Shown here piece by piece: positions 49,431 to 58,310 of a DNA stretch of 64,000 bases (its first letter is position 1; every line of letters starts with the position of its first letter). The notes under the pieces were generated by a model. The model saw nothing but the letters and a program-made list of their open reading frames with translations, searched no databases and was not told the origin of the DNA. This DNA comes from Crenobacter luteus (GTDB lineage: Bacteria > Pseudomonadota > Gammaproteobacteria > Burkholderiales > Chromobacteriaceae). A program made the translations under genes and the position numbers. The stretch covers positions 154,637 to 218,636 of the forward strand of contig NZ_SLXG01000002.1 of the NCBI RefSeq assembly GCF_004345725.1. Direction: 5' to 3'.

Positions 49431-50780
49431 TCAGGGTAGGGCGGTTTCCGGGCTGTCGTCCGCCGCGCCGGGCGCGAGCGTCGCCAGCGTCGCGAGCGTC
49501 GCCTCGACGAGGCGGGCGATCTCGTCGTCGCCGACGACGTAGGGCGGCATGAAGTAGACCGACTTGCCGATCGGCCGCGTCAGGCAGCCTTTGTCGAGCA
49601 TCGCGGCGAAGAAGGCCGGCGCGAAGTCGGCGCGCGGACTGTCGACGTCGAAGGCCCAGATCATGCCGGTGTGCCGGAAATGGCGCGTCGCGTCGTGCGC
49701 GGCCAGGGGCGCCATCAGCCGGCCGAAGCGTTCGGCCTTGGCGCGGTTGACGGCCAGCACGTCGTCGCGCTCGAACAGTTCGAGCACCGCCAGCGCCGCG
49801 CGGCAGGCCAGCGGGTTGCCGGTGTAGCTATGCGAGTGCAGGAAGCCGCGCGTGACGTCTTCGTCATAAAATGCATCGTATACTGAATCGGTCGTCAAGA
49901 CGCACGACAGCGGCAGGAAACCGCCGGTGATGCCCTTGGACAGGCACAGGAAGTCCGGCCGGATGCCGGCCTGCTCGCACGCGAACAGCGTGCCGGTGCG
50001 GCCGAAGCCGACCGCGATCTCGTCGGCGATCAGGTGCACGCCGTAGCGGTCGCAGGCGGCGCGCGCGCGCCGCAGGTATTCGGGGTGGTACATCGCCATG
50101 CCGGCGGCGCCCTGCACCAAGGGCTCGACGATCAGCGCGGCGACTTCGCCGTGGCGCTTGGTCAGCACGTTCTCCAGCGCCGTCGCCGCGCGGACCGCGA
50201 CGTCGAAGTCGGTTTCGCCGGGGAGGGCGAGGCGGGCGTCGGGCGTCGGCACGCGCAGACCGGCGCGCGTCAGCTCGGCGTAGGTCGCCGAGAACAGCGG
50301 CACGTCGGTCACCGCCAGCGCGCCGACCGTCTCGCCGTGGTAGCTGTTCTCGAGGCTGACGAAGCGGCACTTGCTGGGTTGGCCGAGGTTCTTCCAGTAG
50401 TGGAAGCTCATCTTCAGCGCGATCTCGGTCGCGCTGGCGCCGTCCGAGCCGTAGAAGGCGTGGCCGAGGCCGGACAGCTCGGCCAACCTTTCCGACAGTT
50501 CGACCACCGGTGCGTGCGTGAAGCCGGCCAGCATCACGTGTTCGAGCGTGTCGAGCTGATCCTTTATCGCGGCCTTGATCGCCGGGTGGCCGTGGCCGAA
50601 CAGGTTGACCCACCAGGAACTGACCGCGTCGAGGTAGCGCCGTCCGTCGAAGTCGACCAGCCAGGCGCCGTCGCCGCGCGCGATCGGCACCAGCGGCAGC
50701 CGCTCGTGGCGCTTCATCTGCGTGCACGGGTGCCAGACCGCGCGGCGGCTGCGCGCCAGCCAGTCGCGGGATTCGTCCAT
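49431..50780 (-). CDS. bioA: Adenosylmethionine-8-amino-7-oxononanoate aminotransferase
   Basis: Biotin-pathway class III aminotransferase of 449 residues that uses S-adenosylmethionine as amino donor. Shows WHPCTQM, SSWWVNLFGHGHP, YGSDGASATEIALKM, ENSYHGET, ADEIAVGFGRTG and the PLP lysine in CLSKGITGGFLPLS. ATG 50780 follows GGAG; the longer reading frame starts in a promoter region. No other bio genes are nearby. In-frame 9-mer at 50478 and an opposite-sense copy at 50379. Confidence 0.95.
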   Translation of the reverse strand: MDESRDWLARSRRAVWHPCTQMKRHERLPLVPIARGDGAWLVDFDGRRYLDAVSSWWVNLFGHGHPAIKAAIKDQLDTLEHVMLAGFTHAPVVELSERLAELSGLGHAFYGSDGASATEIALKMSFHYWKNLGQPSKCRFVSLENSYHGETVGALAVTDVPLFSATYAELTRAGLRVPTPDARLALPGETDFDVAVRAATALENVLTKRHGEVAALIVEPLVQGAAGMAMYHPEYLRRARAACDRYGVHLIADEIAVGFGRTGTLFACEQAGIRPDFLCLSKGITGGFLPLSCVLTTDSVYDAFYDEDVTRGFLHSHSYTGNPLACRAALAVLELFERDDVLAVNRAKAERFGRLMAPLAAHDATRHFRHTGMIWAFDVDSPRADFAPAFFAAMLDKGCLTRPIGKSVYFMPPYVVGDDEIARLVEATLATLATLAPGAADDSPETALP

Positions 50781-50923
50781 GTTCGTCTCCGTTCGGGTGG
50801 GGATGGGCGATGCTAACATAGTGCCGCGGCCGACCCGCAGCGACGCAATGCGGCGCTGCATCCGGCCCGGCCGCGCGCGGCGTCCGCCGCCTTCCATTGA
50901 TACATGCTCACGAGGGCCAAGCC

Positions 50924-51361
50924 ATGAACAAGCATCGCACGCAGGGTTTCACGCTGATCGAACTGATGATCGTCGTGGCCATCGTGGGCATTCTGGCGGC
51001 GATGGCCGTCACCGCCTACCAGGACTATACCCGCCGCGCCTATCTGGCCGAGGCGATGGGCGTCGCCGGCAGCGTGAAGACCGCGCTGGAGGAATACCAC
51101 GCGGCCAACGGCGTCTGGCCGACCACCGCCTCCGCCGCCGGGCTGCAGGCGCCGGCGGCCTACCGCGGTCAGGCGGTCGAGTCGCTGACCCTGGTCGCGT
51201 CCGGCGCGGTCGGCGTGATCCAGCTGACGCTGAACGGCAAGGTGCAGGACGGCGCCCAGGTGTGGCTGGCGCCGGAAGAAAACGTCAGCGGCGCCTACCG
51301 CTGGCGTTGCGGCGGCGAGTCGACGCTGCAGCGGCTGATGCCATCCAATTGCCGCGACTGA
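50924..51361 (+). CDS. Type IV pilin-like protein 1
   Basis: 145 residues with a type IV prepilin leader: basic MNKHRTQG cleaved before FTLIELM, with the conserved E5. The N-terminal helix carries threonine at position 22 where the next pilin has proline (AVTAYQDY versus AIPAYQDY). The C-terminal region has a cysteine pair enclosing about 15 residues (WRCGG...SNCRD), a disulfide loop. A longer upstream reading (TTG) is rejected since the prepilin leader fixes the start. Could be a minor pilin; a ComP-like DNA receptor is possible but unproven. Confidence 0.85.
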   Translation: MNKHRTQGFTLIELMIVVAIVGILAAMAVTAYQDYTRRAYLAEAMGVAGSVKTALEEYHAANGVWPTTASAAGLQAPAAYRGQAVESLTLVASGAVGVIQLTLNGKVQDGAQVWLAPEENVSGAYRWRCGGESTLQRLMPSNCRD

Positions 51362-51418
51362 CGCGGTTTGTGGTACATTTGTTTGGCATTGTTTCTTCTT
51401 TTGACACGGGGAGTGAAA

Positions 51419-51841
51419 ATGAAACGAGAGCAGCACGGGTTTACCCTGATCGAGCTGATGATCGTGGTGGCGATCATCGGCATCCTGGCCGCGATCGCGA
51501 TCCCGGCCTACCAGGATTACACCAAGCGTGCGCATGTGAGCGAGGGCTTGCAACTGGCCGCCGGCGCCAAGACCGCCGTGACCGAGTATTACGCCAGCAA
51601 TGGGGCCTGGCCGGACTCGCTGACCAAGGCGGGTCTCGCGTCGGCAATTGGCGGCAATGCGGTCAAGTCGGTGGCGTTGGGCAGCAGTGGCACTTTGACC
51701 GTGACCTATAACGGCAAAGTCAAAGATGGTGCCGTTTTGCAGTTGGAGCCGAGCGATGCCAGCGGCGGCATCCAGTGGAAGTGCAAAAAAGGTGCTGATA
51801 TGGACGAAAAATGGCTGCCGTCCAACTGCCGCGAATCTTGA
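51419..51841 (+). CDS. Type IV pilin-like protein 2 (PilA-type)
   Basis: 140 residues. Leader MKREQHG then [18 protein letters not shown], a textbook major-pilin helix with proline 22. C-terminal disulfide loop between WKCKK and SNCRES. The last residue is serine, the position that TfpO-type ligases glycosylate in some pilins. ATG 51419 is fixed by the leader peptide and preceded by GGGGAG. Codon use is less GC-rich than in neighbouring genes, as expected of a highly expressed pilin. Followed by terminator 51873 and two ligase genes. Confidence 0.9.
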   Translation: MKREQHGFTLIELMIVVAIIGILAAIAIPAYQDYTKRAHVSEGLQLAAGAKTAVTEYYASNGAWPDSLTKAGLASAIGGNAVKSVALGSSGTLTVTYNGKVKDGAVLQLEPSDASGGIQWKCKKGADMDEKWLPSNCRES

Positions 51842-51872
51842 TCGCTTCGCTTAAAACTTGACCGAAACGGAC

Positions 51873-51896
51873 AAGGCGCCCTGCGGGCGCCTTTTT
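51873..51896 (+). terminator. Intrinsic terminator between pilin 2 and first ligase
   Basis: AAGGCGCCC-TGC-GGGCGCCTT (51873-51893) with a T5 tail. It ends 3 nt before the ligase ATG, so ligase expression depends on read-through. Confidence 0.88.
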
Positions 51897-51899
51897 GCT

Positions 51900-53720
51900 A
51901 TGTCGAATCTGCGCGTGTTTACCGCGCTGGCGCTGCTGCTGTCGCCGCTGGCGCTGGCTTTGCTCAATTCGGCGCGCTACGCGCCGCTGCCCGACTGGGC
52001 GGGCGACGTCGCGACCGCCGCGTCGCTCGCGCTGGCCGCGCTCCTCGCCGCCTGGGGCAGGCGGGCCCCGGACGCTGCGTCGCTGCACCGCACCCAGCTG
52101 GTGCTGGTCGCGCTGGCCGCCTGGTGGGCCTTGTCGCTCGCGCTGACCGCGCCGGCCTACCCGGGGCCCGGCGTGCAGGCGGTCGCGGTGCCGCTGTGCA
52201 TGGCGCTGGCGGTCGCCGTTCAGCGGCAGGCCTGCGCGCGCCTCGGGCGCGACGCGGTGCTCGCCGTGTTCGCCGCCGTCGTGCTCGTCGGCGCGCTGTT
52301 GCAGGCGGCGATCGGCTTCGCGCAGGCGCTCGGCCTCGCCCCCCTGGCGCAGGGCTGGCTGCTGTTCGATCTGGCGGTGCCGACTTCGGTGATCGGCAAT
52401 ATCGGCCAGCGCAACTTGCTGGGCCACTATCTCGGCTGGGGGCTGGTGTCGGCCTGCTACCTGCACGCGGCGGGGCGTCTGCGCCTGCCGCTGCTGGCGC
52501 CGGTCGCCTTCGTGCTGGCGCTGCTGATGGCGTGGAGCGGCTCGCGCGTCGTGCTCGGCTACGCGCTGGGCTTCGCGGTGCTGACGTTGCTCTGGCTGAG
52601 GCGCGCGCGCGAGCCGGACTTGCGCCGTTTCGCCGCCGCCGCCGCCGTCGCCTTGCTGTGCCTGGCGGCGACCCAGCTCTTCGGCGCCGAAATCGGCAAA
52701 CTGTTGCAGTGGCTGGGGTTGAGCGGCGGCGGGAGCGGCGCGGAGCGCATTCTGGACGCCGGTTTCGGCGCGCGCCGGCGCGTCGAGTGGGCGAAGGCTT
52801 GGCAGGTGTTCCTCGAGCATCCGCTGACCGGCGTCGGTTGGGGGGGCTACGCGCACGAGAGCGTCCGGCTCGAAGCGGCGGTGTTGCCCGGCCGCGTGCC
52901 CGAGGATGCTCTGTTCACGCACTCGCACAACCTGCTGATGCAGCTGTTGGCCGAGACCGGCCTGGTCGGGACGGTCGTCGTCGTGGGCGGCGGCTTGTGG
53001 GCGGCGTGGCCGCTGTTCTCGCGGCGCGAGGCGAACGTGCGCAGCCTGTACCTGCTGTCGATGCTGATGATCAGCAGCATCCACAGCCTGTTCGAGTACC
53101 CCTTGTGGTATCTGCCCTTCCTGCTCGGCGTGGTGCTGCTGCTCGGTTTTTCGCCGGCGCCGGCGGTGACGCTGCCGGTGCGGCCGCTGCTGCGCCGGCT
53201 GATCGTCACGGTCTTCGCCGGCGCGGTGCTCGCCTACGCCGCGACCGGCGTCGGCCATTTCCGCACGCTGACCACCTGGATCCACCCGTCGCCGTCCGCG
53301 ACCGAGAACGCCGCGCGCATCCGGGGCCTGGTCGCGCTGGGCCGCAACCCGCTGTGGGCCTACGAGGCCGACCTGGTGCTGTCCGGCTACATGGTGCCGA
53401 ACCGCCGGCTCGCCGCGCTGCAGCGCCCGCTGCTCGAGCGGCTGGCCGCCTACCGTCCCTACCCGGGCGTGCTGCAGCAGCTCGCGCTGCTGCGGCAGAT
53501 GGAGGGCGACCGGCGCGGCGCGGTCGAGGCGATGGCGATGGCGATCGCCGCCTACCCGGGGCTGACGCCGAGCTACGCGGCCTACTTCGCGCCGCTGCGC
53601 GACCCGGCGGCGGCGCCGTTGCAGGCCTTCACCGCGCCGGCGCTGGCGGCCTTCCGCGCCGGCGGTCCGGCGGCGGCGGCCGACGCGGCGTCGGCGGGGC
53701 TCCGCGCCCTGCGCGATTAA
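51900..53720 (+). CDS. Pilin O-oligosaccharyltransferase (PglL/TfpO/Wzy_C type), first
   Basis: Polytopic inner-membrane ligase of 606 residues that transfers glycan from lipid carrier to pilin. Ten or more membrane spans; the Wzy-C/PglL core is visible as GNIGQRNLLGHYLGWG (about 170-190), the periplasmic loop with GVGWGGYAHES, SHNLLMQLLAETG and EYPLWYLPF, then a TPR-like C-terminal tail. ATG 51900 follows the pilin terminator directly, with no ribosome-binding site outside the hairpin; an upstream in-frame TTG (51858) is an alternative. In-frame 9-mer at 52947. Confidence 0.85.
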   Translation: MSNLRVFTALALLLSPLALALLNSARYAPLPDWAGDVATAASLALAALLAAWGRRAPDAASLHRTQLVLVALAAWWALSLALTAPAYPGPGVQAVAVPLCMALAVAVQRQACARLGRDAVLAVFAAVVLVGALLQAAIGFAQALGLAPLAQGWLLFDLAVPTSVIGNIGQRNLLGHYLGWGLVSACYLHAAGRLRLPLLAPVAFVLALLMAWSGSRVVLGYALGFAVLTLLWLRRAREPDLRRFAAAAAVALLCLAATQLFGAEIGKLLQWLGLSGGGSGAERILDAGFGARRRVEWAKAWQVFLEHPLTGVGWGGYAHESVRLEAAVLPGRVPEDALFTHSHNLLMQLLAETGLVGTVVVVGGGLWAAWPLFSRREANVRSLYLLSMLMISSIHSLFEYPLWYLPFLLGVVLLLGFSPAPAVTLPVRPLLRRLIVTVFAGAVLAYAATGVGHFRTLTTWIHPSPSATENAARIRGLVALGRNPLWAYEADLVLSGYMVPNRRLAALQRPLLERLAAYRPYPGVLQQLALLRQMEGDRRGAVEAMAMAIAAYPGLTPSYAAYFAPLRDPAAAPLQAFTAPALAAFRAGGPAAAADAASAGLRALRD

Positions 53721-53771
53721 GAATCGGGCGTCGAATGCGCTAACATGGCGGTTTTGCCCGAGAACCGAGCT

Positions 53772-55544
53772 ATGCCCCTTTCCGCCCTTGCCGGTCGCGC
53801 CGCGCTCGTCGCGTGGTGCGCGGTCGCGGTGCTGCCCTTCCTGTCCCGTCTGCACTATGTGCCGCTGCCGCAATGGTGGGGCGAGGTCACCGTGGTCTGG
53901 CTGGTCGTGCTTGCCTGGCTGCTGGCGCCGCGCGCCGCCGCCGTCGCCTGGCCGCGCGCGACGTGGTGGATGCTGGCGATGGCCGCCTTCTGGGCCGCGC
54001 AGCCGTTGTGGATGCCGCTGGCCTTTCCCGGCATGAACTGGGCGACGGCGCTCGGCTTTCTGTCGCTGGCGCTGCTGGCGGCGGTGACCGCCGGCCTGCG
54101 CGAGCGCTGGGGCGAGGCGACGCTGCTGCGCGCGCTCGCCTGGGCGCTGCTGGCCGGCGCGCTCGCCCAGTCGGCGATCGGCTTCTGCCAGGTGACCGGC
54201 CTGGCCGAAGCGATGGGCGGCCTGCTGTTCTACGACCGCGCGCACCCGACCAGCAACGTGTTCGGCCATATCGGCCAGCGCAACCAGTACGCGCATTACC
54301 TGTGCTGGGGCGTGGCCGCGACGGCTTACCTGTACGCGCAGCGCGCGCTGTCGCGCCGCGCCGCCACCGCGCTGTTGCTGTGGCTGGCGCTGTCCGTCGC
54401 CTGGGCCGGCTCGCGCACCGTGCTGCTCTACGCGTTCGCGCTGGTCGCGCTGGCCGGCGTCTGGCACGCGCGCGTGCGTAGCGACGAGTCGCGCCGCCTG
54501 CTGTTCGCCTTCGCCGCCGCGTCGGCGGCCGTCGTCGCCTTGCAATTCGCCTTGCCGTGGGTCAACGAGTTCTTGGCGCGGCTGACCGATACCCCGATGG
54601 CGGTCGAGAGCGGCGTCGAACGGCTCGCGAGCGGCGGCGGCGACGGCATGGGCGCGCGCCGGATCGACGAATGGCACAAGGCCTGGCTGGTGTTCGAGGC
54701 CGCGCCGCTGAGCGGCGTCGGCTGGTCGCAGTTCGCCGCCGAGAGCGTGCGGCTGCAGATGCTGCCGCAGTTCGCCGACGCCGGCTTCAACAGCGGCCTG
54801 TTCTCGAACGCGCACAACCTCGAGCTGCAGCTGTTGGCCGAGATGGGCGCGCCGGGGGCGTTGCTGGCGCTGGGCGGCTTCGCGTGGGCGCTATGGCCTT
54901 ATTTCACCCGGCCGGCGCGTGCCGCGCAGTTGCTGCCGCTCGCGCTCTTGGCGGTGACGCTGATCCACAGCCAGCTCGAATACCCCTTGTGGTACCTGTA
55001 TTTTCTCGCGGTGGCGGTGATGATGACCGCGCTGGCGCCGGCCGCATCGCCTCGCTCCTTGCCGGCGGGCTCGGCCAACCTGGTGCTCGCGGTCGCGCTC
55101 GGCGTCGTGTCGCTCGCGGCGGTGCCGCGTTACTGGGAGATGGTCGGCCTGTATTCGCCGACCGGGCTGGCGGCGCGCGACGACGCGCGTGCCGCGAGGT
55201 TGGCCGAGATCGTCCGCGACGAGCCGCTGTTCGCCTTCCACGCGCTCAATACGCTCGATAACTATCTGACGGCCGACGCGCGCGAGCTCGACGCCAAGCG
55301 CCGCTGGATCGCGCAGCTGGCGGCGTTCCGTCCTTATCCGGACGTGCTGTTCAAGTCGGCGCGGCTGGCCGCGCTGGCCGGCGACGGGGCGGCGGCGACG
55401 CAGGATCTGGCGCGCGCGCTGGAGTCCTTCCCGACCTACGCGCCGCGCTTTCTCGCGCAGTTGCCGGCGGACGAGCCGGCCTACGCCGGCTTGCGGCGGC
55501 AACTGGAAACGGCGGTCGCCGCGCTGCCCGAGCGCTACCGCTGA
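53772..55544 (+). CDS. Pilin O-oligosaccharyltransferase (PglL/TfpO type), second
   Basis: Paralogue of the preceding gene, 590 residues. Matching landmarks: GHIGQRNQYAHYLCWG, SGVGWSQFAAES, AHNLELQLLAEMG and EYPLWYLYF, with a similar hydrophobic profile and C-terminal soluble tail. Overall it has clearly diverged, so the pair is not a recent duplication. ATG 53772 is preferred to an in-frame ATG at 53745, since TAACAT just before the latter looks like a -10 box. Carries three 9-mer copies (54834, 55070, 55200). Ends at hairpin 55603. Confidence 0.85.
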   Translation: MPLSALAGRAALVAWCAVAVLPFLSRLHYVPLPQWWGEVTVVWLVVLAWLLAPRAAAVAWPRATWWMLAMAAFWAAQPLWMPLAFPGMNWATALGFLSLALLAAVTAGLRERWGEATLLRALAWALLAGALAQSAIGFCQVTGLAEAMGGLLFYDRAHPTSNVFGHIGQRNQYAHYLCWGVAATAYLYAQRALSRRAATALLLWLALSVAWAGSRTVLLYAFALVALAGVWHARVRSDESRRLLFAFAAASAAVVALQFALPWVNEFLARLTDTPMAVESGVERLASGGGDGMGARRIDEWHKAWLVFEAAPLSGVGWSQFAAESVRLQMLPQFADAGFNSGLFSNAHNLELQLLAEMGAPGALLALGGFAWALWPYFTRPARAAQLLPLALLAVTLIHSQLEYPLWYLYFLAVAVMMTALAPAASPRSLPAGSANLVLAVALGVVSLAAVPRYWEMVGLYSPTGLAARDDARAARLAEIVRDEPLFAFHALNTLDNYLTADARELDAKRRWIAQLAAFRPYPDVLFKSARLAALAGDGAAATQDLARALESFPTYAPRFLAQLPADEPAYAGLRRQLETAVAALPERYR

Positions 55545-55602
55545 CGCGCGCGGTGCCGGGCGGCCAGCGGCCCGCTCCGGCACGCAGCACGCCGGCGATG
55601 AC

Positions 55603-55639
55603 AAAAGCCCGGCCAACCTTGACGGTTGGCCGGGCTTTT
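55603..55639. terminator. Bidirectional terminator with variant 9-mer arms
   Basis: The 16-nt arm 55603-55618 pairs perfectly with 55624-55639 around TTGAC. Each arm contains TTGGCCGGG, one base off the dispersed 9-mer. Closes the second ligase gene and rpoH. Confidence 0.92.
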
Positions 55640-55660
55640 GGGTCGCCAGCGGGGTGCGGG

Positions 55661-56524
55661 TCAGACCAGCGCGGCGTCGCGGGTGCCGATCGCGGCCTTC
55701 ATCTTCTGCAGCGCCTTGGCTTCGATCTGGCGGATGCGCTCGGCCGATACGCCGAACTCGGCGGCCAGCTCGTGCAGCGTCGCGCCGCCGTCGTCGGCCA
55801 GCCAGCGCGCCTCGACGATGCGGCGGCTGCGCGGGTCGAGCGCGTCGAGCGCGTCGATCAGGCCCTGGCTTTGCAGGCGGTCGAAGGCCTGTTTTTCCAG
55901 CCGGCGGGTCGGCTCGTGCTCGCTGTCGGCCAGCCAGTCGATCGGGGCGAAGCCCTCGTCGTCGCCCTCGTCGGCCATCAGCGCGATGTCCTGGCCGCTC
56001 ATGCGCGTTTCCATCTCGCGCACTTCCTCGGGCTTGACGCCCAGTTCGCTCGCGATGCGGTGCGCTTCCTTGTCGGTCAGCGCCGAGAAGCCCGACTTCA
56101 TGCTGCGCAGGTTGAAGAACAGCTTGCGCTGCGGCTTGGTGGTGGCGACGCGCACCAGGCGCCAGTTGCGCAGGATGAATTCGTGGATCTCGGCCTTGAT
56201 CCAGTGCACCGCGAACGAGAACAGTCGTACGCCGCGGTTCGGCTCGAAGCGCTTGACGGCCTTCATCAGACCGATGTTGCCTTCCTGGATCAGGTCGGCC
56301 TGCGGCAGACCGTAACCGGCGTAGCCGCGTGCGATCGACACCACGACGCGCAGGTGCGACAGCACCAGCTGCTTGGCGGCCTCCAGATCCTGGTGTTCGG
56401 AGAAGCGGGTCGCGAGCGCGTGCTCCTCTTCGGCGGTGAGCATCGGGATGCTGTTCACACCCTGGATGTACTGCTCCAGGCTGCCGCTGGCGGAAGGGAC
56501 GGGCAAGGCGAAAGTCGCTGTCAT
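55661..56524 (-). CDS. rpoH: Heat-shock sigma factor sigma-32
   Basis: 287 residues. Region 2.1-2.4 (LIQEGNIGLMKAVKRFEPNRGVRLFSFAVHWIK), the RpoH box QRKLFFNLR that distinguishes sigma-32, and region 4.2 with the helix-turn-helix TLHELAAEFGVSAERIRQIE. Directs transcription of heat-shock genes; a matching promoter lies upstream of htpX. ATG 56524 follows AAGGAGG, but that site lies in a 6-bp hairpin. Downstream of ftsX by 135 bp. Confidence 0.95.
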   Translation of the reverse strand: MTATFALPVPSASGSLEQYIQGVNSIPMLTAEEEHALATRFSEHQDLEAAKQLVLSHLRVVVSIARGYAGYGLPQADLIQEGNIGLMKAVKRFEPNRGVRLFSFAVHWIKAEIHEFILRNWRLVRVATTKPQRKLFFNLRSMKSGFSALTDKEAHRIASELGVKPEEVREMETRMSGQDIALMADEGDDEGFAPIDWLADSEHEPTRRLEKQAFDRLQSQGLIDALDALDPRSRRIVEARWLADDGGATLHELAAEFGVSAERIRQIEAKALQKMKAAIGTRDAALV

Positions 56525-56531
56525 GTATGGG

Positions 56532-56578
56532 CTACCTCCTTAGGTAGGGCAATCCTAGCACTCGGAATTCGAGAGTGC
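56532..56578 (-). promoter_or_regulatory. rpoH leader hairpins, one enclosing the Shine-Dalgarno
   Basis: On the minus strand CTACCT-AAGG-AGGTAG (56532-56547) places part of AAGGAGGT in a stem and loop just before the ATG. A second hairpin, GCACTC with GAGTGC (56558-56578), lies upstream. Arrangement resembles an RNA thermometer. Confidence 0.45.
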
Positions 56579-56596
56579 CAGCGGCTTGCCGGTTCC

Positions 56597-56622
56597 CGGC
56601 CGATGAGATTTTTTATCGGCCG
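56597..56622 (-). repeat. Inverted repeat between ftsX and rpoH
   Basis: CGGCCGAT (56597-56604) pairs with ATCGGCCG (56615-56622). Its loop carries the T-run, so it is not a standard terminator. Confidence 0.45.
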
Positions 56623-56659
56623 ATAGGGCAGGGCTATGCCGTGCCGTACGGGCGTCGGC

Positions 56660-57568
56660 TCAGCGCGGCGCCAGCTGGCGCAGGTGCTGGCGGGTGGCCA
56701 GCCGTGCGCCGATGGCGGCCAGCGCGATGGCGCCGGCGGTCAGCAGCGCGAGCTCGCGCGGGGCCAGGCCGCGCAGCTCGACCTGCTCGTTGTACAGTCG
56801 CGCCAGTTCCTGGATCGCCGGGTTGGCGTTGGCGACGAACAGCGCCGACAGGCCCCAGGCGATCAGCGCCGCCAAAAGGCCCTGCCAGCACGCGTGGTAG
56901 AGGAAGGGGCGGCGGATGAAGCTGTCCGGCGCGCCGATCAGCGTGGCGACCTCGATCTCGTCGCGGCGCGCGAGGATCTGCATGCGGATGGTGTTGTGGG
57001 TGACCAGTACCAGCGCGACCGCGAAGGCGACGGCAAGCGCCAGGGTCAGATGGTGGCCGAGCGCCATCAGCCCATACAGGCGCCGCGCCCAGTGGGCGTC
57101 GAATTGCGCCTCCGCGACCATCGGCAGGCCGGACAGCTCCTTCTGCAGCCGCTCGAGCGCGTCCGGCTCGAGCGAGGTCGGCGTGACGACGAAGGCGTCG
57201 GGCAACGGGTTGCCGTCCAGTCCCTCGGCGACGCCGGCGAGCGCGTGGCGCGCCTCGAGGTCGGCCAGCGCCTGCGCGCGGCTGACGAACTGGTAGGACG
57301 CGATCTTGGGGTGCGCCTTGAGCGTGGCGTCGACGGCGGCGTGGTCGGCCGGCTCGGCGCTCATTTCCATGAATAGCGTGATCTGCGGCGTCGCGGTCAG
57401 CCGGCCTATCCAGTCCTGCAGGCTGGAAACGGTCAGGTACAGCGAGATCGGCAGCGCTAGCGCGATCGATAGCATCAACAGCGACAGCAGGTTGGCCACC
57501 GGCTGGCGCACGAGCTTGGCGAGCGCGGTCCTGGCGCTTTGCCAGTGCAGGTAGAGGTAGTGTTTCAT
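56660..57568 (-). CDS. ftsX: Cell-division ABC-type protein FtsX
   Basis: 302 residues, four membrane helices with a large periplasmic loop (about 50-165). With FtsE it recruits and activates septal peptidoglycan hydrolases. Ends RQHLRQLAPR. ATG overlaps the ftsE stop codon (ATGA), so the two are translationally coupled. Confidence 0.93.
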   Translation of the reverse strand: MKHYLYLHWQSARTALAKLVRQPVANLLSLLMLSIALALPISLYLTVSSLQDWIGRLTATPQITLFMEMSAEPADHAAVDATLKAHPKIASYQFVSRAQALADLEARHALAGVAEGLDGNPLPDAFVVTPTSLEPDALERLQKELSGLPMVAEAQFDAHWARRLYGLMALGHHLTLALAVAFAVALVLVTHNTIRMQILARRDEIEVATLIGAPDSFIRRPFLYHACWQGLLAALIAWGLSALFVANANPAIQELARLYNEQVELRGLAPRELALLTAGAIALAAIGARLATRQHLRQLAPR

Positions 57569-58218
57569 GAGGCAAACTGTCCTTCGCGAAGGCGCAGGAT
57601 ACGCCGGCCGTAGTCTTCCATCAGCGTCTCGTCGTGCGCCGAGATCAGCACGGTGACGCCGACCTGATGGAAGGATTTGAACAACTCCATGATGTCGAGC
57701 GCGTAGGCGCGGTCGAGGTTGGCCGAGGGTTCGTCGGCCAGCAGGATGGCCGGACGGTGCACGACGGCGCGCGCGATGCACAGCCGCTGCTGCTCGCCGC
57801 CGGAGAGCCGGATCGGCGCGGTCTTCTCCTTGCCGGCGAGGCCGACCTTGTCGAGCGCCGCGCGCACGCGACGCAGCGCCTCGCGGCGGTCGTAACCGAT
57901 GATGTCGAGCGGCATCATCACGTTGTCGAGCACGCTGCGGTCGTAGAGGATCTTGTGGTCCTGGAACACCAGGCCGATGTGCTGGCGCACGTAGGGCAGC
58001 TGGCTGGCGCGCAGCTTGGACAGGTTCTGGCCGTTGACGAGCACGTTGCCGGCGGTGGCGCGCTCGATGCCGGCGACCAGTTTCAGCAGCGTCGACTTGC
58101 CGGCGCCGGAGTGGCCGGCGAGGAAGACCATTTCGCCGGCTGCGATCGTGAACGAGAGGTTTTTCAGCGCGTCGATGCCGCCGGGGTAGCGTTTGCTGAC
58201 CTGATCGAACTGGATCAT
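57565..58218 (-). CDS. ftsE: Cell-division ATPase FtsE
   Basis: ABC-family ATPase of 217 residues. Walker [10 protein letters not shown], signature LSGGEQQR, Walker [13 protein letters not shown] and switch histidine in ISAHDE. Powers the FtsEX complex at the septum. ATG 58218. Opposite-sense 9-mer copy at 57719 encodes the Ser-Ala-Asn of the Walker B region. Confidence 0.95.
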   Translation of the reverse strand: MIQFDQVSKRYPGGIDALKNLSFTIAAGEMVFLAGHSGAGKSTLLKLVAGIERATAGNVLVNGQNLSKLRASQLPYVRQHIGLVFQDHKILYDRSVLDNVMMPLDIIGYDRREALRRVRAALDKVGLAGKEKTAPIRLSGGEQQRLCIARAVVHRPAILLADEPSANLDRAYALDIMELFKSFHQVGVTVLISAHDETLMEDYGRRILRLREGQFAS

Positions 58219-58252
58219 GAGGGCCTCGGGGAAGGTCGCGGGTTGACGGGTT

Positions 58253-58286
58253 GGCCGAGCGGGAGCGGGCGCCGCCGGGCTCGGCC
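58253..58286. repeat. Imperfect inverted 9-mer pair between ftsY and ftsE
   Basis: GGCCGAGC (58253-58260) pairs with GCTCGGCC (58279-58286). The left side is an exact 9-mer copy (58251); the right differs by its end. No T tract. Confidence 0.45.
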
Positions 58287-58310
58287 GGTCCGGCGGCGCG
58301 GTCGGCGCGC

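Noticed and set aside
51362..51418. Possible sigma-54 promoter before pilin 2, since PilA is often sigma-54 dependent
   Set aside because: TTTGGCAT is present but no GC element at the right -12 spacing follows.
51720..54815. Long minus-strand frame opposite the pilin and ligase genes
   Set aside because: Same reason; the plus-strand proteins have clear membrane topology and family motifs.
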